A stretch of 64,000 bases of DNA from Streptomyces albus subsp. albus (lineage in GTDB: Bacteria; Actinomycetota; Actinomycetes; Streptomycetales; Streptomycetaceae), in NCBI RefSeq assembly GCF_000725885.1, contig NZ_JODR01000018.1, positions 248,001-312,000 of the forward strand. Reading direction: 5' to 3'. The translations under genes and the position numbers were made by a program. The notes under the pieces are model-generated. The model did not search any database. It saw only the letters and a list, made by a program, of their open reading frames with translations, and had not been told where the DNA came from. How positions within the stretch are numbered: the stretch's first letter is position 1; every line of letters begins with the position of its first letter. This document shows, piece by piece, positions 9,178 to 17,593 of this stretch.

Positions 9178-9524
9178 GAGGGTGGCTCCTGGTGCGACAG
9201 GTGGTGCGGGCGGACGCCGGGCGGCGCTGCCCGTGGGGCGCTGGGCCCCGCAGGGAAACAAGCACATTATCGAACAAGGGGAGGGTAAATGGCGATTCGA
9301 TGCGTCGTTCCGGACATCGCCGCCCAAGTGCTCGGCCGCGCAAGGGAGTTCCGCTAGCAGCCGGCCTCCGGAGGAGGTCATGCGCGACGGCTGGGGCGTC
9401 ACTCCGGTCCCAGCTGTCTTAGCCGGCGGCCAGGAGCCCCGGACCGCTCTGGACAGCCCCGGTTGCCCCGGTCGTCCTGGTGTCGGCGGGCCGCGCACCG
9501 AAGCCGTCCACGAGACCCGGAGTG

Positions 9525-9631
9525 GCGAGGCGGCCCACGAGCCGTCGAGCGGCGAGGCCGTCCGGGAACCCGAAACGGCGAGGCCGTCCACGCATCGCGG
9601 AACCGCGAGGCGAACCCGGGGGAGTGCGACG
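9525..9631. repeat. Degenerate 26-27-bp tandem repeat, four units
   Basis: Four successive units begin with GCGAGGC at 9525, 9552, 9578 and 9605; two continue as GCGAGGCCGTCC. The mixture of 26- and 27-base spacings would break any reading frame, so this looks like non-coding repeat expansion. Confidence 0.6.
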
Positions 9632-9766
9632 GACCTTCGCCCGCGACCCCGGCGAACGTGTCGTCAACACCCGCACCAGCCGGGGCGGGCGCGAAGCGGC
9701 CGGGGCGCCGGGCGCGGGGTGGCCGCGCGGGGCGGACGGACCGTTGCCGTGCGGTGACCGGAGCGC

Positions 9767-9813
9767 CGGCGGGTGCGTGGACGCGTCGGCGGGTGCGTGG
9801 ACGCGTCGGCGGG
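9767..9813. repeat. 20-bp tandem repeat, 2.35 copies
   Basis: CGGCGGGTGCGTGGACGCGT is present twice without any mismatch, followed by the first seven bases of a third copy. It ends 38 bases from the stop codon of the DeoR-family gene, which runs towards it. Confidence 0.75.
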
Positions 9814-9851
9814 GGAGGGGGAGACCTGGCGGGAACGGGGCGGGGTGGTGG

Positions 9852-10667
9852 CTACCTGCCGTCCTCCTCGTCCGCTTCCGGTTCGGCCAGCACCGTCGGC
9901 AGGCCCCGCTCCTCGAACTCCCGTCGCGCGGAGTCCGCGATACCGCTGTCCGTGAGGAAGGTGTCGAACGTCTCGGGGCCGCCGATACGGGCGAAGCACC
10001 GCACCCCCACCTTCGAGGAGTCCGTCACCACCACGGCCCGCCCGGCCCGCTGCGCCATCAGCCGGTTGATCCGGCCCTCCGCCTCGTCATGGACGGTCGC
10101 CCCCGTCTCGGGGTCCATACCGTTCGCCCCGATGAAGGCGATGTCCACCGTCACCTCGCCCAGCAGCAACTCGCTGTAGGGCCCGGTCAGTTCGAACGTT
10201 CGCGAGTGGGCCACGCCGCCGGTCAGCATCGTCTTGATCTGCGGGCGCACCGCCAGCTCGTACGCGATGTTCAAGGCGTTGGTGACGATGGTCAGATGCG
10301 GCTGCGGGCCCGGCTCGGCCAGATCGGGGCGGGTGGCCAGCGCGCGGGCGATCTCCGTGGTGGTCGTGCCGCCGCTCAGCCCCACCACACTGCCGCGCTC
10401 CACCATCGCGGCGGCGGACCGGGCCAGCGACTGCTTGGCGTCCCCATGGTGACCGCGCTTGTAGCGGATCGGCAGATCGTAGGTCACCGCGCTGAGCACC
10501 GCGCCGCCCCGGGTACGGGTGAGGAGCTGCTGCTCGGCGAGCGCGTCCATGTCGCGCCGCATCGTGGCGGCGGAGACCTCCAGTGCGGTGGCGGCCTCCT
10601 CCACCTCCAGACTGCCCCGCTCGCCGAGCAGCTCCAGCAGAGCGTTCATCCGCTCATGGCGCTTCAC
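9852..10667 (-). CDS. DeoR/GlpR-family sugar-operon regulator (AgaR-like)
   Basis: Transcription factor of 271 residues. The N-terminal DeoR winged helix covers about residues 1-57 (MKRHERMNALLELL, then EVSAATMRRDMDAL as the recognition region and TRGGAV at the wing). The rest is a sugar-phosphate-sensing DeoRC domain with GLSGGTTTTEIARAL, IVTNALNIA, MLTGG and VVVTDSSKVG. Its start overlaps the end of the aldolase gene by 14 bases, so it is the last gene of a three-gene operon. It is the obvious candidate to bind the inverted repeat upstream of the first gene and to release it when a phosphorylated sugar is present. That ligand would be an aga-pathway intermediate, by inference from the neighbours. 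Confidence 0.9.
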   Translation of the reverse strand: MKRHERMNALLELLGERGSLEVEEAATALEVSAATMRRDMDALAEQQLLTRTRGGAVLSAVTYDLPIRYKRGHHGDAKQSLARSAAAMVERGSVVGLSGGTTTTEIARALATRPDLAEPGPQPHLTIVTNALNIAYELAVRPQIKTMLTGGVAHSRTFELTGPYSELLLGEVTVDIAFIGANGMDPETGATVHDEAEGRINRLMAQRAGRAVVVTDSSKVGVRCFARIGGPETFDTFLTDSGIADSARREFEERGLPTVLAEPEADEEDGR

Positions 10668-11526
10668 CTGACGTCTTCTCCTTCTCCCGCCCCGCGCCCC
10701 CCAGCAGGTCCAGCAGGCGTGCGGCCTCGCTCCGGACCGCCTCCCGCGCCGGGGCTACGTACTTGCGCGAGTCGATGAGCGCGGGATCGGCCTCCAGTAC
10801 CTTACGCACGCCGCCGGTGAAGACCGACACGAGATGCGTCGAAATGTTGATCTTGGTCATGCCCGCCTCGATGGCCGCCCGCAGCTCGTCGTCGGGCACC
10901 CCGGAGGAACCGTGCAGCACCAGTGGCACCGGCAGCTTGTCGCGCAGTGTGCGAATCAGCTCCAGATCCAGCTTCGCCGTGCGCTCCCGCATGGCGTGCG
11001 AGGAGCCGACGGCGACGGCGAGCGCGTCCACGCCCGTCGCCGCCACGAAAGCGAGCGCCTCGTCCGGGTCGGTGCGCACACCCGGCGCGTGCACCCCGTC
11101 CTTGCCGCCGACCTCGCCCAGCTCCGCCTCGACGAACACCTCGCGCTCATGGCACCAGGCGGTCAGCCGCGCGGTCGTCTCCACGTTCTGCGCGTACGGC
11201 AGCGTCGAGGCGTCGATCATCACGGAGCCCACCCCGGCCGCGACGCCCTGCCGGATCAGGTCCGGGTCGGTGATGTGGTCCAGGTGCACCGACACATCGG
11301 CGCGTGCGGCCTCCGCCAGGGCGAGCGTCGCCCGCGTCAGCGGCAGCAGGCTCCCGTGGTAGCGCACACAGTTCTCGCTGATCTGGAGGATCAGCGGGAT
11401 CCCGGTGGCGTCGGCGGCGGCCACCAGCGCCTCGGCGGTCTCCAGATGAATGACGTTGAAGGCGGCGGCACCGGTGCCGGCCGCGTGGGCGCCGGCGACG
11501 ATCGAACCGGTGGGGACAAGAGGCAT
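10654..11526 (-). CDS. Class II aldolase, tagatose-bisphosphate type (KbaY/GatY-like)
   Basis: Zinc-dependent class II aldolase of 290 residues. Such enzymes split tagatose- or fructose-1,6-bisphosphate into two triose phosphates. Seen are the early AFNVIHLETAEA, the zinc region VSVHLDHI, the SVMIDAS strand, the VEAELGEVGG loop carrying a conserved acidic residue, VGSSH, and the phosphate-binding LVLHGSSG and KINIST strands. The second gene of the operon, it lies 219 bases after the AgaS-type gene and overlaps the regulator. Together with AgaS this fits the galactosamine or N-acetylgalactosamine route through tagatose 6-phosphate. No tagatose-6-phosphate kinase or deacetylase lies in the window, so those steps would have to come from elsewhere. 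A fructose-bisphosphate role cannot be excluded. Confidence 0.85.
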   Translation of the reverse strand: MPLVPTGSIVAGAHAAGTGAAAFNVIHLETAEALVAAADATGIPLILQISENCVRYHGSLLPLTRATLALAEAARADVSVHLDHITDPDLIRQGVAAGVGSVMIDASTLPYAQNVETTARLTAWCHEREVFVEAELGEVGGKDGVHAPGVRTDPDEALAFVAATGVDALAVAVGSSHAMRERTAKLDLELIRTLRDKLPVPLVLHGSSGVPDDELRAAIEAGMTKINISTHLVSVFTGGVRKVLEADPALIDSRKYVAPAREAVRSEAARLLDLLGGAGREKEKTSGEAP

Positions 11527-11745
11527 ACGGGGACTCCAGAGGGAACGACCGGCGACAGCCGGCGGGTGGGAGCGGTGCGGCTCCGCAGAGGGAGGCGGGG
11601 GCCGGAAGCCGGGCCCGGAGCGCCGCCCGGCCCGCCCCGCTGCGACCCGGGCCGGACGCGACAGCGCGGGGTGGGGCGGGGCGGTGGCGGGGCCGGACGG
11701 GGTACGGCGGGACGGCGAAGGGCGGCGTGGCGCCGGACCGCGTGG

Positions 11746-12639
11746 TCAGCCGTCCAGCATCACCGAACGGGTGAGGCTGCGCGGGCTGTCCGGGTCCAGA
11801 CCGCGGCTGCGTGCCCGCTCCAGGGCGACCCGGTGCACCAGGACGAGATCGGCCAGCGGGTCGCGGTCGTGCCGCACGAAGCGGGCGCCGGTCGCGGCGA
11901 CATCGTCGGCCAGGCCCTCCGGCGCCTGGCCGAACAGCCAGGTGACCCGGCCGGGCGCGGCGATCGCTATGGGGCCGTGCCGGTACTCCATGGCGGGGTA
12001 GGACTCCGTCCAGCTCTGGGACGCCTCGCGCATCTTTAGCGCGGCCTCGTTGGCGAGGCCGAACGTCCAGCCGGTGCCCAGGAAGGTGAACTGCTCGGCG
12101 GACACCCACTCCTGCTCCAGCGGGCAGTCGAGCGCCTTCCGGGCGTCCTCGGCGGCAGCCGCCATGTCCTCGCCCAGGTGCGCCCGGAACAGGGCGAGGG
12201 CGGAGGTGGCGAAACGGGTCTGCACCACGGACTTCTCGTCGGCGAACGGCAGTGCGACCGTCTCGTCGGAGAGGGAGGTCGCCGGGGTGTCCGGGTCGCC
12301 GAGCACGGTGACGGTGGGGATGCGGCCCTTGACGGCCTCCAGGACCCGCAGGACCTCCGTGGTGGTGCCCGAACGGGTGATCGCGACGACCGCGTCGTAT
12401 CCGCGGGCCTCGCCGAGGAACGCTTCGGAGGCGGCGAACGCGTCCGTCACGCCCTGTCCGGCCCGCTCGCGCAGCGCGGCGTACGACTGCGCCATGAACC
12501 ACGAGGTTCCGCAGCCGACCACGGCCACGCGGGCGCCCGCAGCCGGGAGCGGGGTGTCCGCGGAGCCGATCTCGGCCGCCGCCCGCCAGGTCTCCGGCTG
12601 GCTGCGCAGCTCCTGCTCCATGTGTGACGTCTCGCCCAC
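11746..12639 (-). CDS. SIS-domain sugar-phosphate isomerase/deaminase (AgaS-like)
   Basis: Protein of about 297 residues with two SIS domains. The first carries VAVVGCGTSWFMAQSYAAL and AITRSGTTTEVL; the second has TFLGTGWTFGLANEAALKM and YRHGPIAI, the GlmS/AgaS-type phosphosugar pocket. AgaS converts galactosamine 6-phosphate to tagatose 6-phosphate and ammonia. The start is placed at a GTG 11 bases after a perfect AGGAGG. An ATG six codons later is too far from that site, and upstream in-frame codons would run through the operator. First gene of the operon with the aldolase and the DeoR regulator. A GlmS-like glucosamine role is the alternative, but there is no amidotransferase domain. Confidence 0.85.
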   Translation of the reverse strand: MGETSHMEQELRSQPETWRAAAEIGSADTPLPAAGARVAVVGCGTSWFMAQSYAALRERAGQGVTDAFAASEAFLGEARGYDAVVAITRSGTTTEVLRVLEAVKGRIPTVTVLGDPDTPATSLSDETVALPFADEKSVVQTRFATSALALFRAHLGEDMAAAAEDARKALDCPLEQEWVSAEQFTFLGTGWTFGLANEAALKMREASQSWTESYPAMEYRHGPIAIAAPGRVTWLFGQAPEGLADDVAATGARFVRHDRDPLADLVLVHRVALERARSRGLDPDSPRSLTRSVMLDG

Positions 12640-12680
12640 GTCGGGCACCCCCTCCTGGGATTCGGCCGACGACCGGCCGA

Positions 12681-12726
12681 TGCGTGAAGTTGCGTGGAAC
12701 ATTCGACTTTCACGCAACTTTACGCA
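12681..12726. promoter_or_regulatory. 16-bp inverted repeat, probable DeoR-type operator
   Basis: The left arm TGCGTGAAGTTGCGTG and the right arm CACGCAACTTTACGCA are reverse complements except for one base, separated by 14 bases. Each arm also contains an internal direct repeat (TGCGT / TTGCGT; read on the other strand, ACTTTCACGCA / ACTTTACGCA). The element lies 42-87 bases before the GTG of the AgaS-like gene, where an operator overlapping the promoter would be expected. The natural binder is the DeoR-family protein of the same operon. Confidence 0.72.
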
Positions 12727-13146
12727 AGCAGGCCGCCGCTGTCCATCCCGCTCCCGGGTGGCCGCCCCGCCCGCCCCGTAGCCCGAGGTCAAGGTCCCCC
12801 CGACTCCTGTCCCGGCAGGCAGGTCGGCCCGGGAGCCGGCGCTCCGCCACTGACGGCTGCCCCGGGCCCGCCGGCTGCCCGCCCGCCGCCTGCTGCTCCG
12901 GGCCCGCCGGCCGCTTCAGGCCGGGATCCGAGGCCGGGATCCGGGGCCGGGGTGATCCGGGCCGTATCGCTCTGGGTCGTACCGACCCGCCCGCCCGCCC
13001 GCCGGTACCGCCCCGCCAGCCTCATCGGTACGGCTCCCCGGCCGTCCGCCCGTCCACCCGGCGTGACCGGCGAGTGAGCCCGCCGCGCCCGTACCCGTGG
13101 AGCTCCCACGCGGTCGAGGGCCGCGCGGGGCCCCACGGCGCCCGGG
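12727..13146. other. 420-base gap without a supported gene
   Basis: GC-rich spacer between the operator of the aga-like operon and the 3' end of the DUF1203 gene. It contains a short direct repeat (GGCCGGGATCCG twice around 12920-12944). I see no reading frame with both a ribosome site and protein-like composition. Confidence 0.5.
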
Positions 13147-13683
13147 TCAGTGCGCGGCCCGTGGCCCCGCAGCGCGGCGGGTCTCCAGGTGGAAGCAGCC
13201 GAACTCGACGGCCCGCACGTGTACCGCCGCCACCCGCGGGTCGGCGTACAGCTGCGCCAGTCCCTCCTCGATGGTGGGCGCGTTCTCGCGGGTCCGGTCG
13301 ATCAGCAGGCCGCCCAGGATGTGGCCCTCGGCGGAGTAGGCGCGCAGCACCCGGCGGTCGCCCCGCAGGGCCTCGGGGAAGGTGTCCGGGCCGGCGGTGG
13401 GTCCTGCGCACTCCTCGGGGTGGATGAAGACAGGTCCCACCTCGTCGTAGGCGCCCGGGTCGGCGCCGGTCTCCCGCGCCCAGCGGCGCAGCGGTGCGTA
13501 GGAGACCAGCAGCATCCTCTCGCCCGGCCTGCTCCGCTCCAGACAGCAGCGCAGCGGGCTGCCGCCCTCGGTGTCCACCCGCTCCCTGGGAGCTGCTCCC
13601 GAGTCGTCGCGGACGCGGAGTCCGGCGAGGGTGGCGGGGGACAGGGCGCGGATCTCGTAGGTCGTCTCGGCTTTTGTCGTCAT
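13147..13683 (-). CDS. DUF1203 domain protein
   Basis: Protein of 178 residues of the DUF1203 family, whose function is unknown. Typical features are the opening YEIRALSP, the cysteine pair in PLRCCLERSRPGE, LLVSYAPLRRW, the GPVFIHPEEC segment with a possible metal-binding histidine and cysteine, and the C-terminal VHVRAVEFGCFHLETRR. The ATG follows a GGAAG ribosome site. It stands alone and is divergent from the racemase-type gene. Confidence 0.8.
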   Translation of the reverse strand: MTTKAETTYEIRALSPATLAGLRVRDDSGAAPRERVDTEGGSPLRCCLERSRPGERMLLVSYAPLRRWARETGADPGAYDEVGPVFIHPEECAGPTAGPDTFPEALRGDRRVLRAYSAEGHILGGLLIDRTRENAPTIEEGLAQLYADPRVAAVHVRAVEFGCFHLETRRAAGPRAAH

Positions 13684-13891
13684 GTCGCCGAGCTTCCGCC
13701 GGGCGTGGGTCCGTGTGCTGGCGGGATACGGACGTGGCGTCCGTGCCCGGCATCCGCGTGGCGGCGGATTCCAGGGGTGCGTCCCTCGGGAACGGGGTGC
13801 CCGCGCGCCGGACGCGGGGTCTTGTGGAACGTCCGCACGCTCCATAGCATCACCGGTGTTACATCAGTTGTGTCACAGTGCTGGGGGCTCG

Positions 13892-15064
13892 ATGGGAGCA
13901 GCGCGAGAACAGGCCCGGGGCCCACTGGCCGGGGTGCGCGTCGTGGAGCTGGCCGGTATCGGTCCGGGCCCGTTCGCCGCCATGACACTGGCCGACCTCG
14001 GTGCCGACGTGGTCCGCGTCGAGCGGCCCGGCGGCGGCGGTCTCACCGTTTCGCCCGAGCACGACATCACCAACCGCAACAAGCGTTCCGTTCTGCTGGA
14101 CCTCAAGGCGCCGGACGGTGTGGCGGCGGCCCTCGCGCTGGTCGAGCGTGCCGACGTGCTCATCGAGGGCTTCCGCCCCGGGGTGGCCGAACGGCTCGGC
14201 GTCGGCCCGGAGGTCTGCCTGGAGCGCAACCCCCGCCTGGTGTACGGCCGGATGACCGGCTGGGGCCAGGACGGACCGCTCGCGCCGCGCGCGGGCCACG
14301 ACATCGGCTACATCGCCGTCACCGGCGCCCTCGGCATGACCGGCCCGGCCGAGGGGCCGCCGGTCGCGCCCGCCAACCTGCTGGGCGACTACGCGGGCGG
14401 CTCCCTCTACCTCGTCGTCGGCGTCCTCGCCGCGCTGCACCACGCCCGTACGCCGCAGGGCGCCGGCCAGGTCGTGGACGCGGCCATCGTGGACGGCACC
14501 AGCCATCTGACCGCGATGATCCGGGGCCTGCTCGCGGCGGGCGGCTGGCAGGACCGGCGCGCCGCCAACCTGCTGGACGGCGGCTGCCCCTTCTACGGCA
14601 CCTATGCCACCTCGGATGGCGGGTTCATGGCCGTCGGCGCCCTGGAGCCCAAGTTCTACGCGGAGTTCGTCCGGCTGCTGGGCATCGAGGCGCAGGCCCC
14701 GCCCCGGGACGATGTGGCGGCTTGGACGGAACTGCGCCGGCTGATCGCCGACCGCTTCGCCTCCCGCCCCCGCGCCGAGTGGACCGAGGTCTTCCAGGAC
14801 ACCGACGCGTGTGTCGCGCCGGTGCTCTCCCTCACCGAGGCACCAGCGCATCCGCATCTGGCCGCCCGCGGCACCTATCTGGAGCACGACGGTCTGATCC
14901 AGCCCGCCCCCGCGCCCCGGTTCTCGGCGACACCCACCCGTGTCGCCTCCGGCCCGGCCCGGCCCGGGGCCCACACCGCCGAGGTCGCCCGTGACTGGGG
15001 CGTCGCCGCCCTGGCCCCGCAGGCCGCGGGCGGCACGCCCGAAGGAGAACACTCCGCACCATGA
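13892..15064 (+). CDS. Alpha-methylacyl-CoA racemase-type family III CoA-transferase
   Basis: Family III CoA-transferase fold of 390 residues. The residues used for 2-methylacyl-CoA racemisation are present: H136 and D137 in AGHDIGY, D166 in LLGDYAGG and E252 in ALEPKF. These sit ten or eleven positions after His126, Asp156 and Glu241 of the M. tuberculosis racemase. The N-terminus LAGVRVVELAGIGPGPF and MTLADLGADVVRVERP is also diagnostic. The ATG has a GGGGG site in front. Its stop overlaps the next start (ATGA), coupling it to the acyl-CoA dehydrogenase. The racemase would turn (2R)-methyl-branched acyl-CoAs into the (2S) form that dehydrogenases accept, which suits methyl-branched or isoprenoid acids. 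Confidence 0.87.
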   Translation: MGAAREQARGPLAGVRVVELAGIGPGPFAAMTLADLGADVVRVERPGGGGLTVSPEHDITNRNKRSVLLDLKAPDGVAAALALVERADVLIEGFRPGVAERLGVGPEVCLERNPRLVYGRMTGWGQDGPLAPRAGHDIGYIAVTGALGMTGPAEGPPVAPANLLGDYAGGSLYLVVGVLAALHHARTPQGAGQVVDAAIVDGTSHLTAMIRGLLAAGGWQDRRAANLLDGGCPFYGTYATSDGGFMAVGALEPKFYAEFVRLLGIEAQAPPRDDVAAWTELRRLIADRFASRPRAEWTEVFQDTDACVAPVLSLTEAPAHPHLAARGTYLEHDGLIQPAPAPRFSATPTRVASGPARPGAHTAEVARDWGVAALAPQAAGGTPEGEHSAP

Positions 15065-16203
15065 AGCGTCAGATCTTCACCGAGGACCACGAGGCGTTCC
15101 GGCGGACCGTGCGCACTTTCCTCGCCAAGGAGGTGGCGCCGTACTACGCCCAGTGGGAGCGGGACGGCATCGTCTCCCGTGAGGCGTGGCTGGCCGCCGG
15201 CCGGCAGGGGCTGCTGGGGCTCGCCGTGCCCGAGGAGTACGGCGGCGGGGGCGAGCCGGATTTCCGCTACGCCGCCGTACTGGCCGAGGAGTTCACCCGC
15301 GCGGGCGCGCCGGGGCTGGCTCTGGGGCTGCACAACGACATCGTCGGGCCCTATCTGACCGCGCTGGCCACCGAGGAGCAGAAGCGGCGCTGGCTGCCCG
15401 GCTTCTGCACCGGCGAGACGATCACCGCCATCGCGATGACCGAGCCCGGCGCCGGGTCCGACCTCCAGGGGATACGCACCACCGCCGAGGACAAGGGCGA
15501 CCACTGGCTGCTCAACGGCTCCAAGACGTTCATCTCCAACGGCATCCTCGCCGACCTCGTCGTCGTGGTGGCCAGGACGACGCCCGAGGGAGGCGCCCAC
15601 GGCCTCAGTCTGCTGGTCGTCGAACGGGGCATGGCCGGCTTCGAACGCGGGCGGAACCTCGACAAGATCGGCCAGAAGGCGCAGGACACCGCCGAACTGT
15701 TCTTCACCGACGTACGGGTGCCCAAGGAGAACCTCCTGGGGGAACGCAACGGCGCCTTCGTCCATCTGATGACCAACCTCGCGCAGGAGCGGATGGCCAT
15801 CGCGGTGGCCGGGATCGCCGCCGCCGAGCACCTGGTGGAGACCACCACCGCGTACGTGAAGGAGCGCACCGCGTTCGGCCGGCCGCTGGCCAGGCTCCAG
15901 CACATCCGGTTCGAGATCGCCGAGATGGCCACCGAGTGCGCCGTCACCCGGGCCTTCCTGGACCGCTGCATCGAGGACCACGCGCGGGGCGAACTGGACG
16001 CCGTGCACGCGTCGATGGCCAAGTGGTGGGCCACCGAGTTGCAGAAGCGCACCGCGGACCGCTGTCTGCAACTGCACGGCGGCTACGGCTACATGAACGA
16101 GTACCCGGTGGCCAAGGCGTTCACCGACGGCCGCATCCAGACCATCTACGGCGGGACCACCGAGATCATGAAGGAGATCGTCGGCCGGTCGCTGCTGGGC
16201 TGA
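15061..16203 (+). CDS. Acyl-CoA dehydrogenase
   Basis: FAD-dependent acyl-CoA dehydrogenase of 380 residues, catalysing the first step of beta-oxidation and passing electrons to ETF. The signatures [29 protein letters not shown] and [14 protein letters not shown] are present. At the usual catalytic-glutamate site the sequence is [10 protein letters not shown], so glycine replaces the glutamate. As in long-chain and isovaleryl-type enzymes, the base is probably E260 in [17 protein letters not shown]. It overlaps the racemase by four bases and is 58 bases before the thiolase, so the operon provides racemase, dehydrogenase, thiolase and hydratase/dehydrogenase. Confidence 0.93.
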   Translation: MKRQIFTEDHEAFRRTVRTFLAKEVAPYYAQWERDGIVSREAWLAAGRQGLLGLAVPEEYGGGGEPDFRYAAVLAEEFTRAGAPGLALGLHNDIVGPYLTALATEEQKRRWLPGFCTGETITAIAMTEPGAGSDLQGIRTTAEDKGDHWLLNGSKTFISNGILADLVVVVARTTPEGGAHGLSLLVVERGMAGFERGRNLDKIGQKAQDTAELFFTDVRVPKENLLGERNGAFVHLMTNLAQERMAIAVAGIAAAEHLVETTTAYVKERTAFGRPLARLQHIRFEIAEMATECAVTRAFLDRCIEDHARGELDAVHASMAKWWATELQKRTADRCLQLHGGYGYMNEYPVAKAFTDGRIQTIYGGTTEIMKEIVGRSLLG

Positions 16204-16261
16204 CCCGCGTCATCGTCCCGTCCGCCCGCACAGCCCCTCCACCGATACGAAAGGCACCCTC

Positions 16262-17476
16262 GTGAGCTCAGAAGCGTTCGTGTACGAGGCGATCCGCACC
16301 CCGCGCGGGCGCGGCAAGGCAGGCGGCGCCCTGCACGGCACCAAGCCCGTCGATCTGGTCGTGGGCCTCATCGACGAGATGCGCCGCCGCATGCCGGACC
16401 TGGACCCGCGGGCGATCGACGACATCGTGCTCGGTGTCGTGGGGCCCGTCGGTGACCAGGGATCCGACATCGCCAAGATCGCCGCCCTCGCCGCTGGTTT
16501 GCCCGACACCGTCGCGGGCGTGCAGGAGAACCGATTCTGCGCCTCCGGTCTGGAGGCCGTCAACATGGCCGCGGCCAAGGTCCGCTCCGGCTGGGAGGAC
16601 CTGGTGCTGGCGGGCGGCGTGGAGTCCATGTCCCGGGTGCCGATGGGCAGCGACGGGGGAGCCTGGTTCAACGACCCCATGACCAGCTTCGAGACCGGTT
16701 TCGTGCCGCAGGGCATCGGCGCCGACCTCATCGCCACCCTGGAGGGCTTCAGCCGGCGCGACGTGGACGAGTACGCGGCCCGCTCCCAGGAGCTGGCCGC
16801 CGCGGCCTGGAAGGAGGGCCGCTTCGCGCGCTCCGTCGTGCCCGTACGCGACCGCAACGGACTGACCGTGCTCGACCACGACGAGCACATCCGGCCCGGC
16901 ACCACCGCCGAGACCCTGGCCGGGCTCAAGCCGTCGTTCGCCGCCGTCGGCGAGCTGGGCGGCTTCGACGCCGTCGCGCTCCAGAAGTACCACTGGGTCG
17001 AGAAGATCGACCACGTGCACCACGCGGGCAACTCCTCCGGGATCGTGGACGGTTCCGCGCTCGTGGCCGTCGGCAGCGAGGAGGCCGGCAAGCGCTACGG
17101 CCTCACCCCCCGCGCCAGGATCGTCTCGGCGGCCGTCTCCGGCGCCGAGCCGACCATCATGCTGACCGGGCCCGCGCCCGCCTGCCGCAAGGCGCTCGCC
17201 AAGGCCGGACTGACCGTGGACGACATCGCCGTCGCGGAGATGAACGAGGCGTTCGCCGCCGTCGTACTGCGCTTCGTGAAGGACATGGAGATCCCCCTGG
17301 AGAAGGTGAACGTCAACGGGGGAGCCATCGCCATGGGCCACCCGCTGGGCGCCACCGGGGCGATGCTGCTGGGCACCTGCATCGACGAACTGGAGCGGAC
17401 CGGCCAGCGGTACGGCCTGGTCACGCTGTGCGTGGGGGGCGGCATGGGGATCGCCACCGTCGTGGAGCGGCTGTAG
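16262..17476 (+). CDS. Acetyl-CoA C-acyltransferase (thiolase, FadA type)
   Basis: Degradative thiolase of 404 residues, performing the last step of beta-oxidation (3-ketoacyl-CoA plus CoA gives acetyl-CoA and a shortened acyl-CoA). The acylated cysteine is C93 in [14 protein letters not shown], with H360 in [15 protein letters not shown] and C390 in TLCVGGGMG. The GTG start has an AAAGG site (CGAAAGGCACCCTC) just upstream. It lies between the acyl-CoA dehydrogenase and the FadB-type gene on the same strand, as expected for an FadAB-type pair. Confidence 0.94.
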   Translation: MSSEAFVYEAIRTPRGRGKAGGALHGTKPVDLVVGLIDEMRRRMPDLDPRAIDDIVLGVVGPVGDQGSDIAKIAALAAGLPDTVAGVQENRFCASGLEAVNMAAAKVRSGWEDLVLAGGVESMSRVPMGSDGGAWFNDPMTSFETGFVPQGIGADLIATLEGFSRRDVDEYAARSQELAAAAWKEGRFARSVVPVRDRNGLTVLDHDEHIRPGTTAETLAGLKPSFAAVGELGGFDAVALQKYHWVEKIDHVHHAGNSSGIVDGSALVAVGSEEAGKRYGLTPRARIVSAAVSGAEPTIMLTGPAPACRKALAKAGLTVDDIAVAEMNEAFAAVVLRFVKDMEIPLEKVNVNGGAIAMGHPLGATGAMLLGTCIDELERTGQRYGLVTLCVGGGMGIATVVERL

Positions 17477-17593
17477 CCCGGCGGGCCCGCGCCGGCCCGT
17501 CACCCCGCCCCCGCCGCCCCGCCCCGGGGCGCCCCGACCCCTCGTCGCGGTGGCCGCGCGCCGCCGCGGCGGACACGAGCTTGGAGACCACCC

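Larger units (their letters stand above)
9178..9851. other. 674-base intergenic region with degenerate tandem repeats
   Basis: No gene is called here. The left third holds the start region of the GH114 gene, including an unusually A/T-rich patch (9258-9310) that probably carries a promoter. Two plus-strand reading frames have ribosome-site-like starts (23 codons at 9289; 126 codons at 9380), but their codon use is not convincing. The middle contains four GCGAGGC-headed units 26-27 bases apart (9525-9631). The right end has a 20-base unit, CGGCGGGTGCGTGGACGCGT, repeated in tandem. Confidence 0.5.

Noticed and set aside
9525..9813. CRISPR-like array
   Set aside because: Repeat units are contiguous and degenerate without unique spacers, and no cas genes occur in the window.
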